This document shows, piece by piece, positions 17,429 through 25,176 of a stretch of 48,248 bases of DNA. How positions within the stretch are numbered: position 1 is the first letter of the stretch; each line of letters begins with the position of its first letter. The stretch is from Phascolarctobacterium_A succinatutens_B (GTDB lineage: Bacteria; Bacillota; Negativicutes; Acidaminococcales; Acidaminococcaceae): the NCBI RefSeq assembly GCF_958453765.1, contig NZ_CAUDZA010000015.1:1-48248 (forward strand), in the 5' to 3' direction. A program made the position numbers and the translations under genes. The notes beneath the pieces were generated by a model. The model saw only the letters and a list, made by a program, of their open reading frames with translations, made no database searches and was not told the origin of the DNA.

Positions 17429-18598
17429 ATGAAATGCTTACTCATTAAAAACGCGGACATATACGCTCCGCAGCCCCTCGGAATAGTCGACATCCTGATC
17501 ATCAATGACAAAATCGCCAAAATAGGCCCACAGCTTACAGCTCCGCAAGGCTTAAACTGCCAAATTCTTGATGCCCAAAAGCGCAAGGTTGTCCCCGGTT
17601 ATGTTGACCAGCACGTGCACATCATCGGTGGCGGCGGTGAATCAGGCCCCTACAGCCGTACTCCGGAAATCAACCTGAGCGAGCTGACCAAGGTCGGCAT
17701 TACTACCGTAGTTGGCGTTTTGGGTACAGACGGCACCTCCAGACACAACGAAAGCCTGCTGGCGAAGGCCAGAGGCCTGACGCATGAAGGCATCACCGCG
17801 TACATGCTCACCGGCTCCTACGAAATCCCCCTGCACAACATGACCGGCGATGTGCGCCGCGACATCATCCTGATTAACGAATGCCTTGGCATCGGCGAGG
17901 TTGCCTTATCCGACCACAGAAGCTCGCAGCCTACACGCGAGGAGCTGGAAAAGGTGCTTACGCAGGCTCGCCTGGGCGGTATGCTTTCCGGCAAGGCCGG
18001 CGTTGTACAGTTCCACATGGGCGTAGGCAAGCGTGGCATGGATGTCCTTCTGGCGATTGTACGCGAAACGGAAATCCCCGCCCGTCATTTTATCCCTACC
18101 CATGTTAATCGTGCCTTTCATCTTTTTGAACAGGCCAAGGAATTTGCCCGTCTGGGCGGCTATATAGACATCACCTCCGGCATCAGGGAGCAGGACGGCT
18201 TCCCAGCCTGCGTCAAGCCCAGTGACGCCATTAAAATCCTTTATGAAGAAGGCGTGCCGATGGACAGAGTCACCATGAGCTCGGATGCCAACGGCTGCAT
18301 GAGCGTAACGCTTCCCGACGGCAGCCAAAAGCAACTTGCCGTTTCGCCGGATTCCTTCCAGGAGGAGGTTAAGGATGCTCTGCTTGCAGGCGTTCCCCCG
18401 GAGGTTGTGGCAAAGGTTGTCAGCAGCAATCCGGCGCAGGCCAACGGTCTGTATCCGCAAAAGGGCTGCCTGCAGGCCGACAGTGATGCCGATCTGATTA
18501 TTTACAGCAACAGCTATGACGTAGATACCGTAATCGCCAAAGGCCAAATCATGGTGGCAGCAGGCGAAGCGCTTGTCAAAGGCACCTTTGAAAAATAA
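17429..18598 (+). CDS. iadA: Beta-aspartyl (isoaspartyl) dipeptidase
   Basis: IadA is an amidohydrolase-family zinc enzyme that cleaves beta-aspartyl dipeptides left by protein repair and turnover. The 389-residue protein has the metal-binding DQHVHIIGGGGE near residue 61, a GSYEIP loop near 128, SDHRSS near 162, THVNR near 225 and SSDANG near 285, matching IadA in order and length. A TATAAT box lies at 17384-17389, upstream of the ATG. It is a single-gene unit closed by the hairpin at 18613. Confidence 0.92.
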   Translation: MKCLLIKNADIYAPQPLGIVDILIINDKIAKIGPQLTAPQGLNCQILDAQKRKVVPGYVDQHVHIIGGGGESGPYSRTPEINLSELTKVGITTVVGVLGTDGTSRHNESLLAKARGLTHEGITAYMLTGSYEIPLHNMTGDVRRDIILINECLGIGEVALSDHRSSQPTREELEKVLTQARLGGMLSGKAGVVQFHMGVGKRGMDVLLAIVRETEIPARHFIPTHVNRAFHLFEQAKEFARLGGYIDITSGIREQDGFPACVKPSDAIKILYEEGVPMDRVTMSSDANGCMSVTLPDGSQKQLAVSPDSFQEEVKDALLAGVPPEVVAKVVSSNPAQANGLYPQKGCLQADSDADLIIYSNSYDVDTVIAKGQIMVAAGEALVKGTFEK

Positions 18599-18612
18599 AC
18601 AGTGTAACGAAA

Positions 18613-18656
18613 AATCCCCTGCACAAGCCTCTGCTTATGTAGGGGATTAATTTTTT
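18613..18656 (+). terminator. Terminator after iadA
   Basis: AATCCCCT (18613-18620) pairs with AGGGGATT (18641-18648) and is followed by AATTTTTT. Confidence 0.75.
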
Positions 18657-18696
18657 ATGATATTTTCGTTATAGCTTGACGCACTCAGGCCGTCGC

Positions 18697-19653
18697 TTAT
18701 CTGGCAACAGAAAGCTGCTGCTGCATCAGCGGAATCATATCCTCTATGGTTTCATATGCCAGCTCATGATTTACATACTGCGGCTGAACGCACTGCAGAA
18801 TCTGCTTGGCTGCCGTGGTAGTAAAAGGCTTATGCCGGTCAATCGCCGCAATATGGCGCCAAATAAGCTCCGAATCACAATTAGCCGGCACCTTGCGTTC
18901 AAAGCTGCGCAAATACTTGCCGGAAAGCGAGCAGGAAAGATGCACGCCCTTTATCAGCTCAGCATACGGACCGAGCTTGTCCACCGTGCGGCAGACAAAA
19001 TCCGCTGCCTCCGCCTCTGTGCGCAGACGCGGATTTGTATTCATCAGGTGACCGGTATCAAGCATAATGCCGACGTTTTTGCGTTCAATGCGCTCAAAGA
19101 AAAACTTCACCTTGCGCGCATCCGTCAGGCGCAGACCGGGCCACCACAAATTCTCAAACAGCACCGTAACATTGGCAGGAATCTCATCTGCCACAGCATT
19201 AAAAACATCTGCCGAAGCAGCCAATACCTCACGGTCATCATAATGGAAATCAAAGGTAAATATTGTTTCTGTATCAGCCTCTGCTACATGCCACACCAGA
19301 TATTCCGGCTTCTGCGAAATAGCAGCGCAGATATTACGGCGGATTACAGCCAGCCATTCATCACAGCTCATGGCTGTCTTAAAATATGTCTGGCGTTCGT
19401 GGATACTGCGGAATTGCTGCTGCAGACGTTTAGCCTTTCTCAGCCAGAAATCCATCCAGTACGGCCAATAATTCAAATGTGCGCCAATAGTCAGCTCCTT
19501 GTAATCAGGGAATGTTTCCGGATCTCTGTAAACAAACTGTTCAATACCGTCAACCCCCAGCTGCTGCACTAAACCGGCTAAGGTCATCCCCTTACGCTTC
19601 AATTCATCTTCATACCAATCAATCGGACAATAGTTAATAAGATGCTTAGTCAT
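18697..19653 (-). CDS. cbiR: TIM-barrel phosphodiesterase, probable cobamide-remodelling CbiR
   Basis: The 318-residue protein belongs to the xylose isomerase/AP endonuclease 2 type of TIM-barrel metalloenzymes. Candidate metal ligands lie in TIGAHLNYWPYW near residue 75, YLVWHVAEAD near 118, VLFENLWWPGLRL near 163, GIMLDTGHLM near 194 and KGVHLSCSLSGKY near 231. Known CbiR (Akkermansia muciniphila) is in this superfamily and opens the nucleotide loop of cobamides so they can be rebuilt with another lower ligand. Two things in context support that call: a cobalamin riboswitch with terminator lies directly upstream, and a corrinoid-type ABC transporter is next to it. Without an alignment, a sugar isomerase remains the alternative. 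Confidence 0.72.
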   Translation of the reverse strand: MTKHLINYCPIDWYEDELKRKGMTLAGLVQQLGVDGIEQFVYRDPETFPDYKELTIGAHLNYWPYWMDFWLRKAKRLQQQFRSIHERQTYFKTAMSCDEWLAVIRRNICAAISQKPEYLVWHVAEADTETIFTFDFHYDDREVLAASADVFNAVADEIPANVTVLFENLWWPGLRLTDARKVKFFFERIERKNVGIMLDTGHLMNTNPRLRTEAEAADFVCRTVDKLGPYAELIKGVHLSCSLSGKYLRSFERKVPANCDSELIWRHIAAIDRHKPFTTTAAKQILQCVQPQYVNHELAYETIEDMIPLMQQQLSVAR

Positions 19654-19752
19654 TTCTCACCCTTCTTTGCTACATACTGAACGCTCTTAGCGTAAACCTT
19701 GCTTTAAATGTGCTACCGGCAAATAGCTTGAAATTCTTGTTTCTTGTTTCAT

Positions 19753-19780
19753 AAAAAAACTGCGGCGGTAACGCTGCAGT
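19753..19780 (-). terminator. Riboswitch-controlled terminator before cbiR
   Basis: On the minus strand ACTGCAGCG pairs with CGCCGCAGT (19772-19780 with 19760-19768, one mismatch) and is followed by seven T. It lies between the riboswitch and the cbiR ATG, so it probably stops transcription when cobalamin is bound. Confidence 0.75.
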
Positions 19781-19818
19781 CATAATTTAGCTCACGCAAG
19801 CAGCACTACTGAAATACT

Positions 19819-20008
19819 AAAGATGGTTTTACCATCCTTCCTTTCACCTGTACATCGCAAGCTTGCGGAAAAAACTTTTGGGCATAGGCACTCTGACTAA
19901 GCTCATCGCCAGGGCAGCATCTTGTGAGGATATGCGCTGCCAAGCTCACATTACAGTTGCGGTACAGTACCAGATTTGCACTGGTTTTCCTTCTGCTCAA
20001 AGCATATT
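19819..20008 (-). ncRNA. Cobalamin riboswitch
   Basis: The minus strand shows the cobalamin aptamer landmarks in order. GGAAAACCAGTGCAAATCTG comes first, then the B12-box region CCGCAACTGTAA (about 19952-19963), then AGTCAGAGTGCC, and near the 3' end a GATGG-TAAAA-CCATC hairpin that could be the P13/L13 kissing-loop arm. An intrinsic terminator follows. The 64-codon open frame across it is not a gene. The riboswitch should reduce cbiR transcription when cobalamin is plentiful. Confidence 0.88.
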
Positions 20009-20154
20009 AAGTTTTTATTGTCTTGCTTTCTTTATCTGACGAAAGCTGTGTAATAGTAATCTCTACTATTTATAGTATAATTAGTATATCATCAATCAAA
20101 AATTTTGGCAAGAAAGATATGAAAATTTTTCCGTATCCATACTGCAGAAATAAT

Positions 20155-20187
20155 AAACTCCCGCAAGCACTATGCTTTCGGGAGTTT
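20155..20187 (-). terminator. Terminator after btuD
   Basis: AAACTCCCG pairs with CGGGAGTTT (20179-20187 with 20155-20163), with an AAGC/GCTT extension in the loop, followed on the minus strand by ATTATTT. It closes the btuFCD unit and separates it from the riboswitch transcript. From here to 20250 I see no gene. Confidence 0.65.
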
Positions 20188-20249
20188 GTTGTTGAATATG
20201 CGCCATGACGCAGACAAGGCTTTAGCGACAGTTTTAATAAAACAGGACT

Positions 20250-21059
20250 TTAGCGACAGACTGTAATTGGTACAAGTGCAGGAAGTCCATTACTGCACGC
20301 AAACTCATCCGCCTGCACGCGGAACACATCCGCCAGCAGCTTGGACGTAACAATTTTCTTCGGCTCACCGCTGACTACGAGGCGTCCCGCCTTGATAACG
20401 GCAACGTAATCGGCGTATTGAATAGCATGGTTCAAATCATGGATAACCATTACTACAGTCAGTCCCAGCTCTTTGTTGAGCTTATCAAGCAGCTGCATAA
20501 CCTCCAGCTGGTGACAGATATCAAGATAGGTCGTGGGCTCATCGAGCAGCAGCACCTGCGGTCTTTGCGCAAGCGCCATCGCTATCCAGGCGCGCTGACG
20601 CTCGCCGCCGCTCAACGTGTGCAAAAGGCGGTGGCTCATCGACGTCATATTGGTCTGCTCCAGTGCCCAGGCAACGTGCTGTGCATCATCCTTATCACCG
20701 CGGCCCAAAAAGCTGCGATGCGGAAAGCGTCCCATTTCAACCAAATCCTGCACCGTCAAATCCGTAGGCGCAACCGGTGACTGCGTCAAAATTGCCAGGC
20801 AGCGGGCAAATTCACGGTGCGACAGGCTATGAATATCCTTGCCCAGGAAGCTGATGCTGCCCTTAGCGCACGGCAAGATGCGGGCAATAGCCTTAAGCGT
20901 TGTACTTTTACCGCAGCCGTTGGGGCCGATGATAGCGGTAATCTTGCCCTCGGGTATCGCCAGCGACAAATCATGGATGATTGTTTTTTTGTTAATTGCT
21001 ATATCAATATGCGTTGCCTCTAAAACAGCTTTAAAGGGCGCTGCATTATTTTGTGTCAT
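20250..21059 (-). CDS. btuD: ABC transporter ATPase, cobamide/Fe-siderophore type
   Basis: This is the cytosolic ATPase of a FecCD/BtuCD-type importer. The 269-residue protein has Walker A GPNGCGKST near residue 44, a Q-loop in LTQSP, the ABC signature LSGGERQRA near 147 and Walker B LLLDEPTTYLD near 168. Its start overlaps the btuC stop by one base (TGATG). By sequence it could serve heme, siderophore or cobamide import; the neighbouring cobalamin riboswitch and CbiR candidate favour cobamides. Confidence 0.85.
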   Translation of the reverse strand: MTQNNAAPFKAVLEATHIDIAINKKTIIHDLSLAIPEGKITAIIGPNGCGKSTTLKAIARILPCAKGSISFLGKDIHSLSHREFARCLAILTQSPVAPTDLTVQDLVEMGRFPHRSFLGRGDKDDAQHVAWALEQTNMTSMSHRLLHTLSGGERQRAWIAMALAQRPQVLLLDEPTTYLDICHQLEVMQLLDKLNKELGLTVVMVIHDLNHAIQYADYVAVIKAGRLVVSGEPKKIVTSKLLADVFRVQADEFACSNGLPALVPITVCR

Positions 21060-22081
21060 CAGATTTCCCTCCTTAACAGGAACAAGAAGAAGGGCGCGCC
21101 CAAAAAGGCCATAATAATACCAACAGGCAGTTCAATCGGCGCAAAAATTACACGCGCAAAGGTATCACTGAGCGTAACAATGGCAATGCCCAAAAGTGCG
21201 GAAGCAGGCAGCAGAAAGCGGTAGTCGCTGCCTATCAGCAGTCGCGCCGCATGCGGCACCACAAGGCCGACAAAGCCAAGCAGGCCGACAACGCTGACAG
21301 CGCTGGCTGCGAGCAAGGCTGCAATAGCCGTAAGAATAATGCGCGTTACCTCAACATTGACGCCAAGACCGCGCGCCATCTCATCGCCCAGCTGCAGGAT
21401 ATTCAAATAAGCGGCACTGGCAAGCGCCAGAATCAGGCCGATAACAGCATACGGCAAAATAATATTTACATGCGGCCAGCTGCGTGCGGCAAGACCGCCT
21501 ACCATCCACATTAAAGCGCCATGCACTCTGTCGCTGTAAAAAATCATCAGGCCGCTGATACCTGCACCCAAAAAGGCAGATACCGCAACACCGGCCAAAA
21601 TAATACGCACCGGCTTGATGCCGTTTTTCCACGCCAGAATATAAATGCAGACAGCAGCCAGCATTGCACCGATGAAGGCAACAGGCGTAATCAGATATTC
21701 CATCGCCGGGAACAAAATCATAATTACAACACCTGCCAGTCCTGCGCCGGAGCTGATGCCGATAATATGCGGGTCTGCCAGCGGATTACGCATAATCGCC
21801 TGCAGAATTGCACCGGAAAGCGACAGGTTGATGCCGACCAAGGCACCGACGATGGTGCGCGGCATACGGATGTTCCAGATAATCTGACTGCGCGGATCAT
21901 TACCGGGATTAAGCAGAATATCGGTAATCTCCTTAATGTTGATAATGCTGGAGCCTTTTGTTAAGCTCAAAAAGCTGCCCAATACTGCCAAGAACAAAAA
22001 TATTACAAGAATAGTAATACGCCATTTAGTACGGCCGATACCAAAATGCTCCGTCTGCTCTGCAGACTGCTTATTTTCCAT
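21059..22081 (-). CDS. btuC: ABC transporter permease, FecCD/BtuC family
   Basis: This permease of 340 residues has about ten membrane segments and the FecCD landmarks: DPRSQIIWNIRMPRTIVGAL near residue 63, NPLADPHIIGISSGAG near 109, and GLVVPHAARLLIGSDYR near 269, the coupling region to the ATPase. GGAGGT precedes the ATG at 22081. It overlaps btuF by 11 bases upstream and btuD by one base downstream, so all three transporter subunits are translated together. The ligand is inferred from context as for btuD. Confidence 0.85.
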   Translation of the reverse strand: MENKQSAEQTEHFGIGRTKWRITILVIFLFLAVLGSFLSLTKGSSIINIKEITDILLNPGNDPRSQIIWNIRMPRTIVGALVGINLSLSGAILQAIMRNPLADPHIIGISSGAGLAGVVIMILFPAMEYLITPVAFIGAMLAAVCIYILAWKNGIKPVRIILAGVAVSAFLGAGISGLMIFYSDRVHGALMWMVGGLAARSWPHVNIILPYAVIGLILALASAAYLNILQLGDEMARGLGVNVEVTRIILTAIAALLAASAVSVVGLLGFVGLVVPHAARLLIGSDYRFLLPASALLGIAIVTLSDTFARVIFAPIELPVGIIMAFLGAPFFLFLLRREI

Positions 22082-23021
22082 TAGTAAAGACCTCCGGATA
22101 AACCTGCTGTGCCATAAACTTTACAGCCTCAGGATAGCGCAGGCCTGGGTTAATCAAGAACAGTTTTTCCGGCAGCACATATACTCTGCCTGCTTTTACA
22201 GCCGGCAGACTGTTCCATGCGGGGTTATTTTTAAAGTCGGTGCGCAGACGGTTTTCAATTTCCTCAGGCTTACCCATAGAGGTAATAAAGATAATTTCCG
22301 GGTTCTGCTCAACCAGTGTTTCCATGCTGTAAGGAGTTTTATTGGATTTTCCCTTGAGCGCTGCGGCTGCAACATTTTCAAAGCCCAGGATGTCGCTTAC
22401 ACAGCCGGCAATGCTGTGCGAGCCTTCTACCGTAACGGCGCTGGCTGTTGCATGCATAATAACGATGCGTTTCTTTTCCTTAGGCAGCTTACCGGTAACG
22501 GCGGCAACCTGTTTATCCAACAGCTCATTTTCCTTTTTGGCCTTATCCTGCGTACCATAAATATCGCCCAATGTTTTGATGGTACCCTTTACATCCTCAA
22601 AGGTTTGGGTATCAAACTCCACTACGTTGATTTTGTTGGATTGCAGCATGGGAATAAATTTATCATGCTGATTTTTGCTGGCCAGAACCAGATCAGGCTT
22701 CAGGCCCACAAGCGCTTCCATATTAATATTGTAGACCATGCCTACCTCCGGCACAGACTTCATAGATTCGGGAATTTTGCCTACCTTGGAGCTGGCGCGA
22801 CCGACTACGGTGCCGCCGACAGCCTCAATCATACTCAAATATGAAGGGCTGAGGCTTACCACTCTTTCAGGCTTTTTGGCAAGCGAAACCTGTCTGCCTG
22901 CAGCATCGGTAAGCTGCAGATAAGCCTTGTCACCGCCAGTCTGCGTTCCTACACCGCCGCAACCGGCAGCAAGCAGCATAGCCGCACATAATAGACCACA
23001 AGCAATTTTTTTCAAGATCAT
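22071..23021 (-). CDS. btuF: Substrate-binding lipoprotein of the cobamide-type ABC transporter
   Basis: The 316-residue protein starts with a lipoprotein signal (AAMLLAAGC, Cys near residue 20), so it is membrane-anchored. It has the class III binding-protein fold: QVSLAKKPERVVSLSPS near 43, a long linking helix with GDIYGTQDKAKKENELLDKQ, and a second lobe with PEIIFITSMGKPEEIE. The ATG at 23021 is preceded by GAGGTG. It heads the operon behind a consensus-like promoter at 23117-23145. No riboswitch is visible in its own 5' leader, unlike that of cbiR. Confidence 0.82.
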   Translation of the reverse strand: MILKKIACGLLCAAMLLAAGCGGVGTQTGGDKAYLQLTDAAGRQVSLAKKPERVVSLSPSYLSMIEAVGGTVVGRASSKVGKIPESMKSVPEVGMVYNINMEALVGLKPDLVLASKNQHDKFIPMLQSNKINVVEFDTQTFEDVKGTIKTLGDIYGTQDKAKKENELLDKQVAAVTGKLPKEKKRIVIMHATASAVTVEGSHSIAGCVSDILGFENVAAAALKGKSNKTPYSMETLVEQNPEIIFITSMGKPEEIENRLRTDFKNNPAWNSLPAVKAGRVYVLPEKLFLINPGLRYPEAVKFMAQQVYPEVFTNGK

Positions 23022-23116
23022 GTTAATCACCTCATACTCAACTTACATTGCCCAAGTCCCAAGCTTTGGCAATATATATAACTCTCTGATAAAAAAAGCT
23101 TAATAATATCGCCCTC

Positions 23117-23145
23117 ATAATAGCACAAATCAGAAGTGTAGTCAA
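23117..23145 (-). promoter_or_regulatory. Promoter of the btuFCD operon
   Basis: The minus strand reads TTGACT (23145-23140), a 17-base spacer and TATTAT (23122-23117). The leader of about 90 bases holds overlapping short inverted repeats (CCAAAGCTTGG, and ATTGCC with GGCAAT around 23048-23074) but no riboswitch I recognise. Confidence 0.65.
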
Positions 23146-23151
23146 TGAAAG

Positions 23152-23180
23152 TTGCTAAGAAGCGCTCATAATAGTATAAT
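23152..23180 (+). promoter_or_regulatory. Promoter of the UPF0291-rluA unit
   Basis: TTGCTA (23152-23157) and TATAAT (23175-23180) are separated by 17 bases. It lies seven bases from the divergent btuFCD promoter, so the two polymerase sites nearly touch. Confidence 0.6.
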
Positions 23181-23220
23181 AAAATGAATAAGCATGTTAT
23201 AAAAAAAGGAGTAATATATT

Positions 23221-23418
23221 ATGGAAATCAATGCAATGATTAACCGCATAAATGCATTAGCCAAAAAGAAGAAAACTTCCGGTCTGACCCCGGAGGAGCT
23301 GGCAGAACAAAAGGAGCTGTACAAGGAATATCTTTCCAACATCCGCAGCCAGCTGAAGGCACAGCTCGATAACATCGAGGTAGTCGACGAGCTGCCGGAT
23401 AAAAATCAGCTGCACTGA
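23221..23418 (+). CDS. UPF0291 (DUF896) small protein
   Basis: The 65-residue protein matches the UPF0291/YnzC family: INRINALAKKKKTSGLTPEELAEQ, then a long helix (KELYKEYLSNIRSQLKAQL) and an acidic, flexible end. Family members form short helical hairpins; their role is unclear, with SOS-linked expression reported in Bacillus. AAAGGAG precedes the ATG. Its stop codon overlaps the start of the pseudouridine synthase (TGATG), so the two are translationally coupled. Confidence 0.8.
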   Translation: MEINAMINRINALAKKKKTSGLTPEELAEQKELYKEYLSNIRSQLKAQLDNIEVVDELPDKNQLH

Positions 23419-24071
23419 TGGCTGCTATCCTATCGCCATCCATGCTGGCCTACGAGGACGATTTTCTGCTGATTATCGATAAGCCTGCAGGCATGCTGGT
23501 ACACCCCACTGTCAGCGAGCGCGGTACTACGCTTTACGATTACGTAAAGGCGTATTATGAAGCCAACGGCATTAATGCCGGTATACATCCCGTGTCGCGT
23601 CTGGACCGCAACACCTCCGGCCTCGTCATTTTCGCCAAGGAGCCTGTAGTCCAACACTGGCTGAGCCAGCAGCAGGTTGAAAAGGAATATCTGGCACTGG
23701 CCTGCGGACGCTTTGAAAACAGCAAAGGTATTATCGAAGCGCCTATCGCCCGCAAGGAGGGCAGCATCATCGAACGCTGCGTTGATTACGAACGCGGCAA
23801 ATACGCCAAAACAGCCTATGAAGTTTTAGCAGCCTACAGCAGCTGCACGCTGCTCAAGGTTCGTCTTTTTACCGGACGCACGCACCAGATACGCGTGCAC
23901 CTTGCCTCCATCGGCCATCCGCTCGTAAACGACAACCTTTACGGCACTCCCGGCCCCCAAGCGCGCCATGCGCTGCATGCCTATCGTCTGGCCTTTAAGC
24001 ATCCGGTAAGCGATGTATTTTTAGAAATTACCCGCGCTTTGCCGGAGGATTTACAGAAACTTCTGTACTAA
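23418..24071 (+). CDS. RluA-family RNA pseudouridine synthase
   Basis: The enzyme converts specific uridines in rRNA or tRNA to pseudouridine. At 217 residues it is a compact member without an S4 domain. The catalytic motif HPVSRLDRNTSGLVIFAK lies near residue 57, with the essential Asp in RLD. DKPAGMLVHPT near 21 and GRTHQIRVHLASIGHPLVND near 154 are the other RluA signatures. The target uridine cannot be told from sequence. It starts inside the stop codon of the UPF0291 gene and ends about 85 bp before fba. Confidence 0.88.
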   Translation: MAAILSPSMLAYEDDFLLIIDKPAGMLVHPTVSERGTTLYDYVKAYYEANGINAGIHPVSRLDRNTSGLVIFAKEPVVQHWLSQQQVEKEYLALACGRFENSKGIIEAPIARKEGSIIERCVDYERGKYAKTAYEVLAAYSSCTLLKVRLFTGRTHQIRVHLASIGHPLVNDNLYGTPGPQARHALHAYRLAFKHPVSDVFLEITRALPEDLQKLLY

Positions 24072-24083
24072 ATAAGCAGACCA

Positions 24084-24092
24084 TGATATAAT
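24084..24092 (+). promoter_or_regulatory. Extended -10 promoter candidate for fba
   Basis: TGATATAAT is an extended -10 box (TGN followed by TATAAT). No good -35 box is seen. About 60 bases of leader precede the fba ATG, including a GTAGC/GCTAC hairpin. Confidence 0.45.
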
Positions 24093-24156
24093 TAGTGTAT
24101 ACTAATGTAAAGACAGAGTAGCTGTAAGGCTACCCTGAATAAGGAGGAATAGACAA

Positions 24157-25086
24157 ATGCCCTTAGTTACATCTACTGAAATGTTCAAAAAAGCTTACGA
24201 AGGCCACTATGCTGTTGGTGCCTTCAACGTCAACAACATGGAAATCATCCAAGGTATCGTTGCCGCAGCACAACAGGAAAAATCCCCGCTGATTCTGCAG
24301 GTAAGTGCCGGCGCCCGCAAATACGCTAACCACATCTACCTGATGAAGCTGGTTGAAGCAGCAATCGAAGACACCGGTCTGCCTATCTGCCTGCATCTGG
24401 ACCACGGCGAAGATTTTGACATCTGCAAAGCCTGCGTCGACGGCGGCTTCACCTCCGTTATGATTGACGGCAGCAAGCATCCTTTTGAAGAAAATATCGA
24501 AATGACTCGTCGTGTTGTTGAATATGCACACGAAAGAGGCGTTGTAGTTGAGGCAGAGCTTGGCCGACTGGCAGGTGTAGAAGACGCTGTTAAGGTTAAC
24601 ACCAAGGACGCTACCTACACCGATCCCGATCAGGCTGTAGAATTCGTTGAACGCACCGGCTGCGACAGCCTGGCAATCGCTATCGGCACCAGTCATGGCG
24701 CTTACAAATTCAAAGGCAAACCGGAACTGGACTTCGCACGTCTGGAAAAAATCACCAACTTGCTGCCTGGTTATCCTCTGGTTCTGCACGGTGCTTCCAC
24801 CGTTATCCCGTCCTTTGTTGAAGAATGCAACAAGTACGGCGGCAAGCTGGACGGCGCTCAGGGCGTACCTGAAGACATGCTGCTGCAAGCAGGCAAATTT
24901 GGTGTTTGCAAAATCAACATCGATACCGACCTGCGCCTGGCAATGACCGCTTCCATCCGTAAGCACCTGGTAGAAAACCCCGGCGACTTCGATCCTCGCC
25001 AATACCTGAAACCCGCACGTCAGGCTATCCAAGATATGGTTGCTCACAAAATGCGTGACGTACTCAACAGCAGCAACAGACTGTAA
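24157..25086 (+). CDS. fba: Class II fructose-bisphosphate aldolase
   Basis: The enzyme interconverts fructose 1,6-bisphosphate with the two triose phosphates in glycolysis. The 309-residue zinc-dependent aldolase shows GAFNVNNMEIIQG near residue 21, the zinc and catalytic HLDHGEDFD near 81, VEAELGRLAG near 130, GTSHGAYKFKGKPELD near 178 and LHGAST near 209. AAGGAGGAAT precedes the ATG at 24157. Codon use is strongly biased, as in highly expressed genes. It is a single-gene unit with a strong terminator. Confidence 0.95.
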   Translation: MPLVTSTEMFKKAYEGHYAVGAFNVNNMEIIQGIVAAAQQEKSPLILQVSAGARKYANHIYLMKLVEAAIEDTGLPICLHLDHGEDFDICKACVDGGFTSVMIDGSKHPFEENIEMTRRVVEYAHERGVVVEAELGRLAGVEDAVKVNTKDATYTDPDQAVEFVERTGCDSLAIAIGTSHGAYKFKGKPELDFARLEKITNLLPGYPLVLHGASTVIPSFVEECNKYGGKLDGAQGVPEDMLLQAGKFGVCKINIDTDLRLAMTASIRKHLVENPGDFDPRQYLKPARQAIQDMVAHKMRDVLNSSNRL

Positions 25087-25109
25087 GCTATAACGATTTA
25101 AAAACTAAA

Positions 25110-25149
25110 ATGCACCATTCCCTACTGTCAAGGAATGGTGCATTTTTTA
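25110..25149. terminator. Terminator after fba, probably bidirectional
   Basis: ATGCACCATTCC (25110-25121) pairs perfectly with GGAATGGTGCAT (25132-25143), followed by TTTTTTATTT. The convergent gene at 25177 ends just beyond it. Confidence 0.85.
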
Positions 25150-25176
25150 TTTATGCAAAGCGTATATCATTTTTTC

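Noticed and set aside
19806..20000. A 64-codon minus-strand frame
   Set aside because: It covers the cobalamin riboswitch, whose conserved blocks explain the sequence.
20250..23021. Heme or siderophore transporter
   Set aside because: Possible by sequence alone, but the adjacent cobalamin riboswitch and CbiR candidate make a cobamide ligand more likely; kept only as an alternative.
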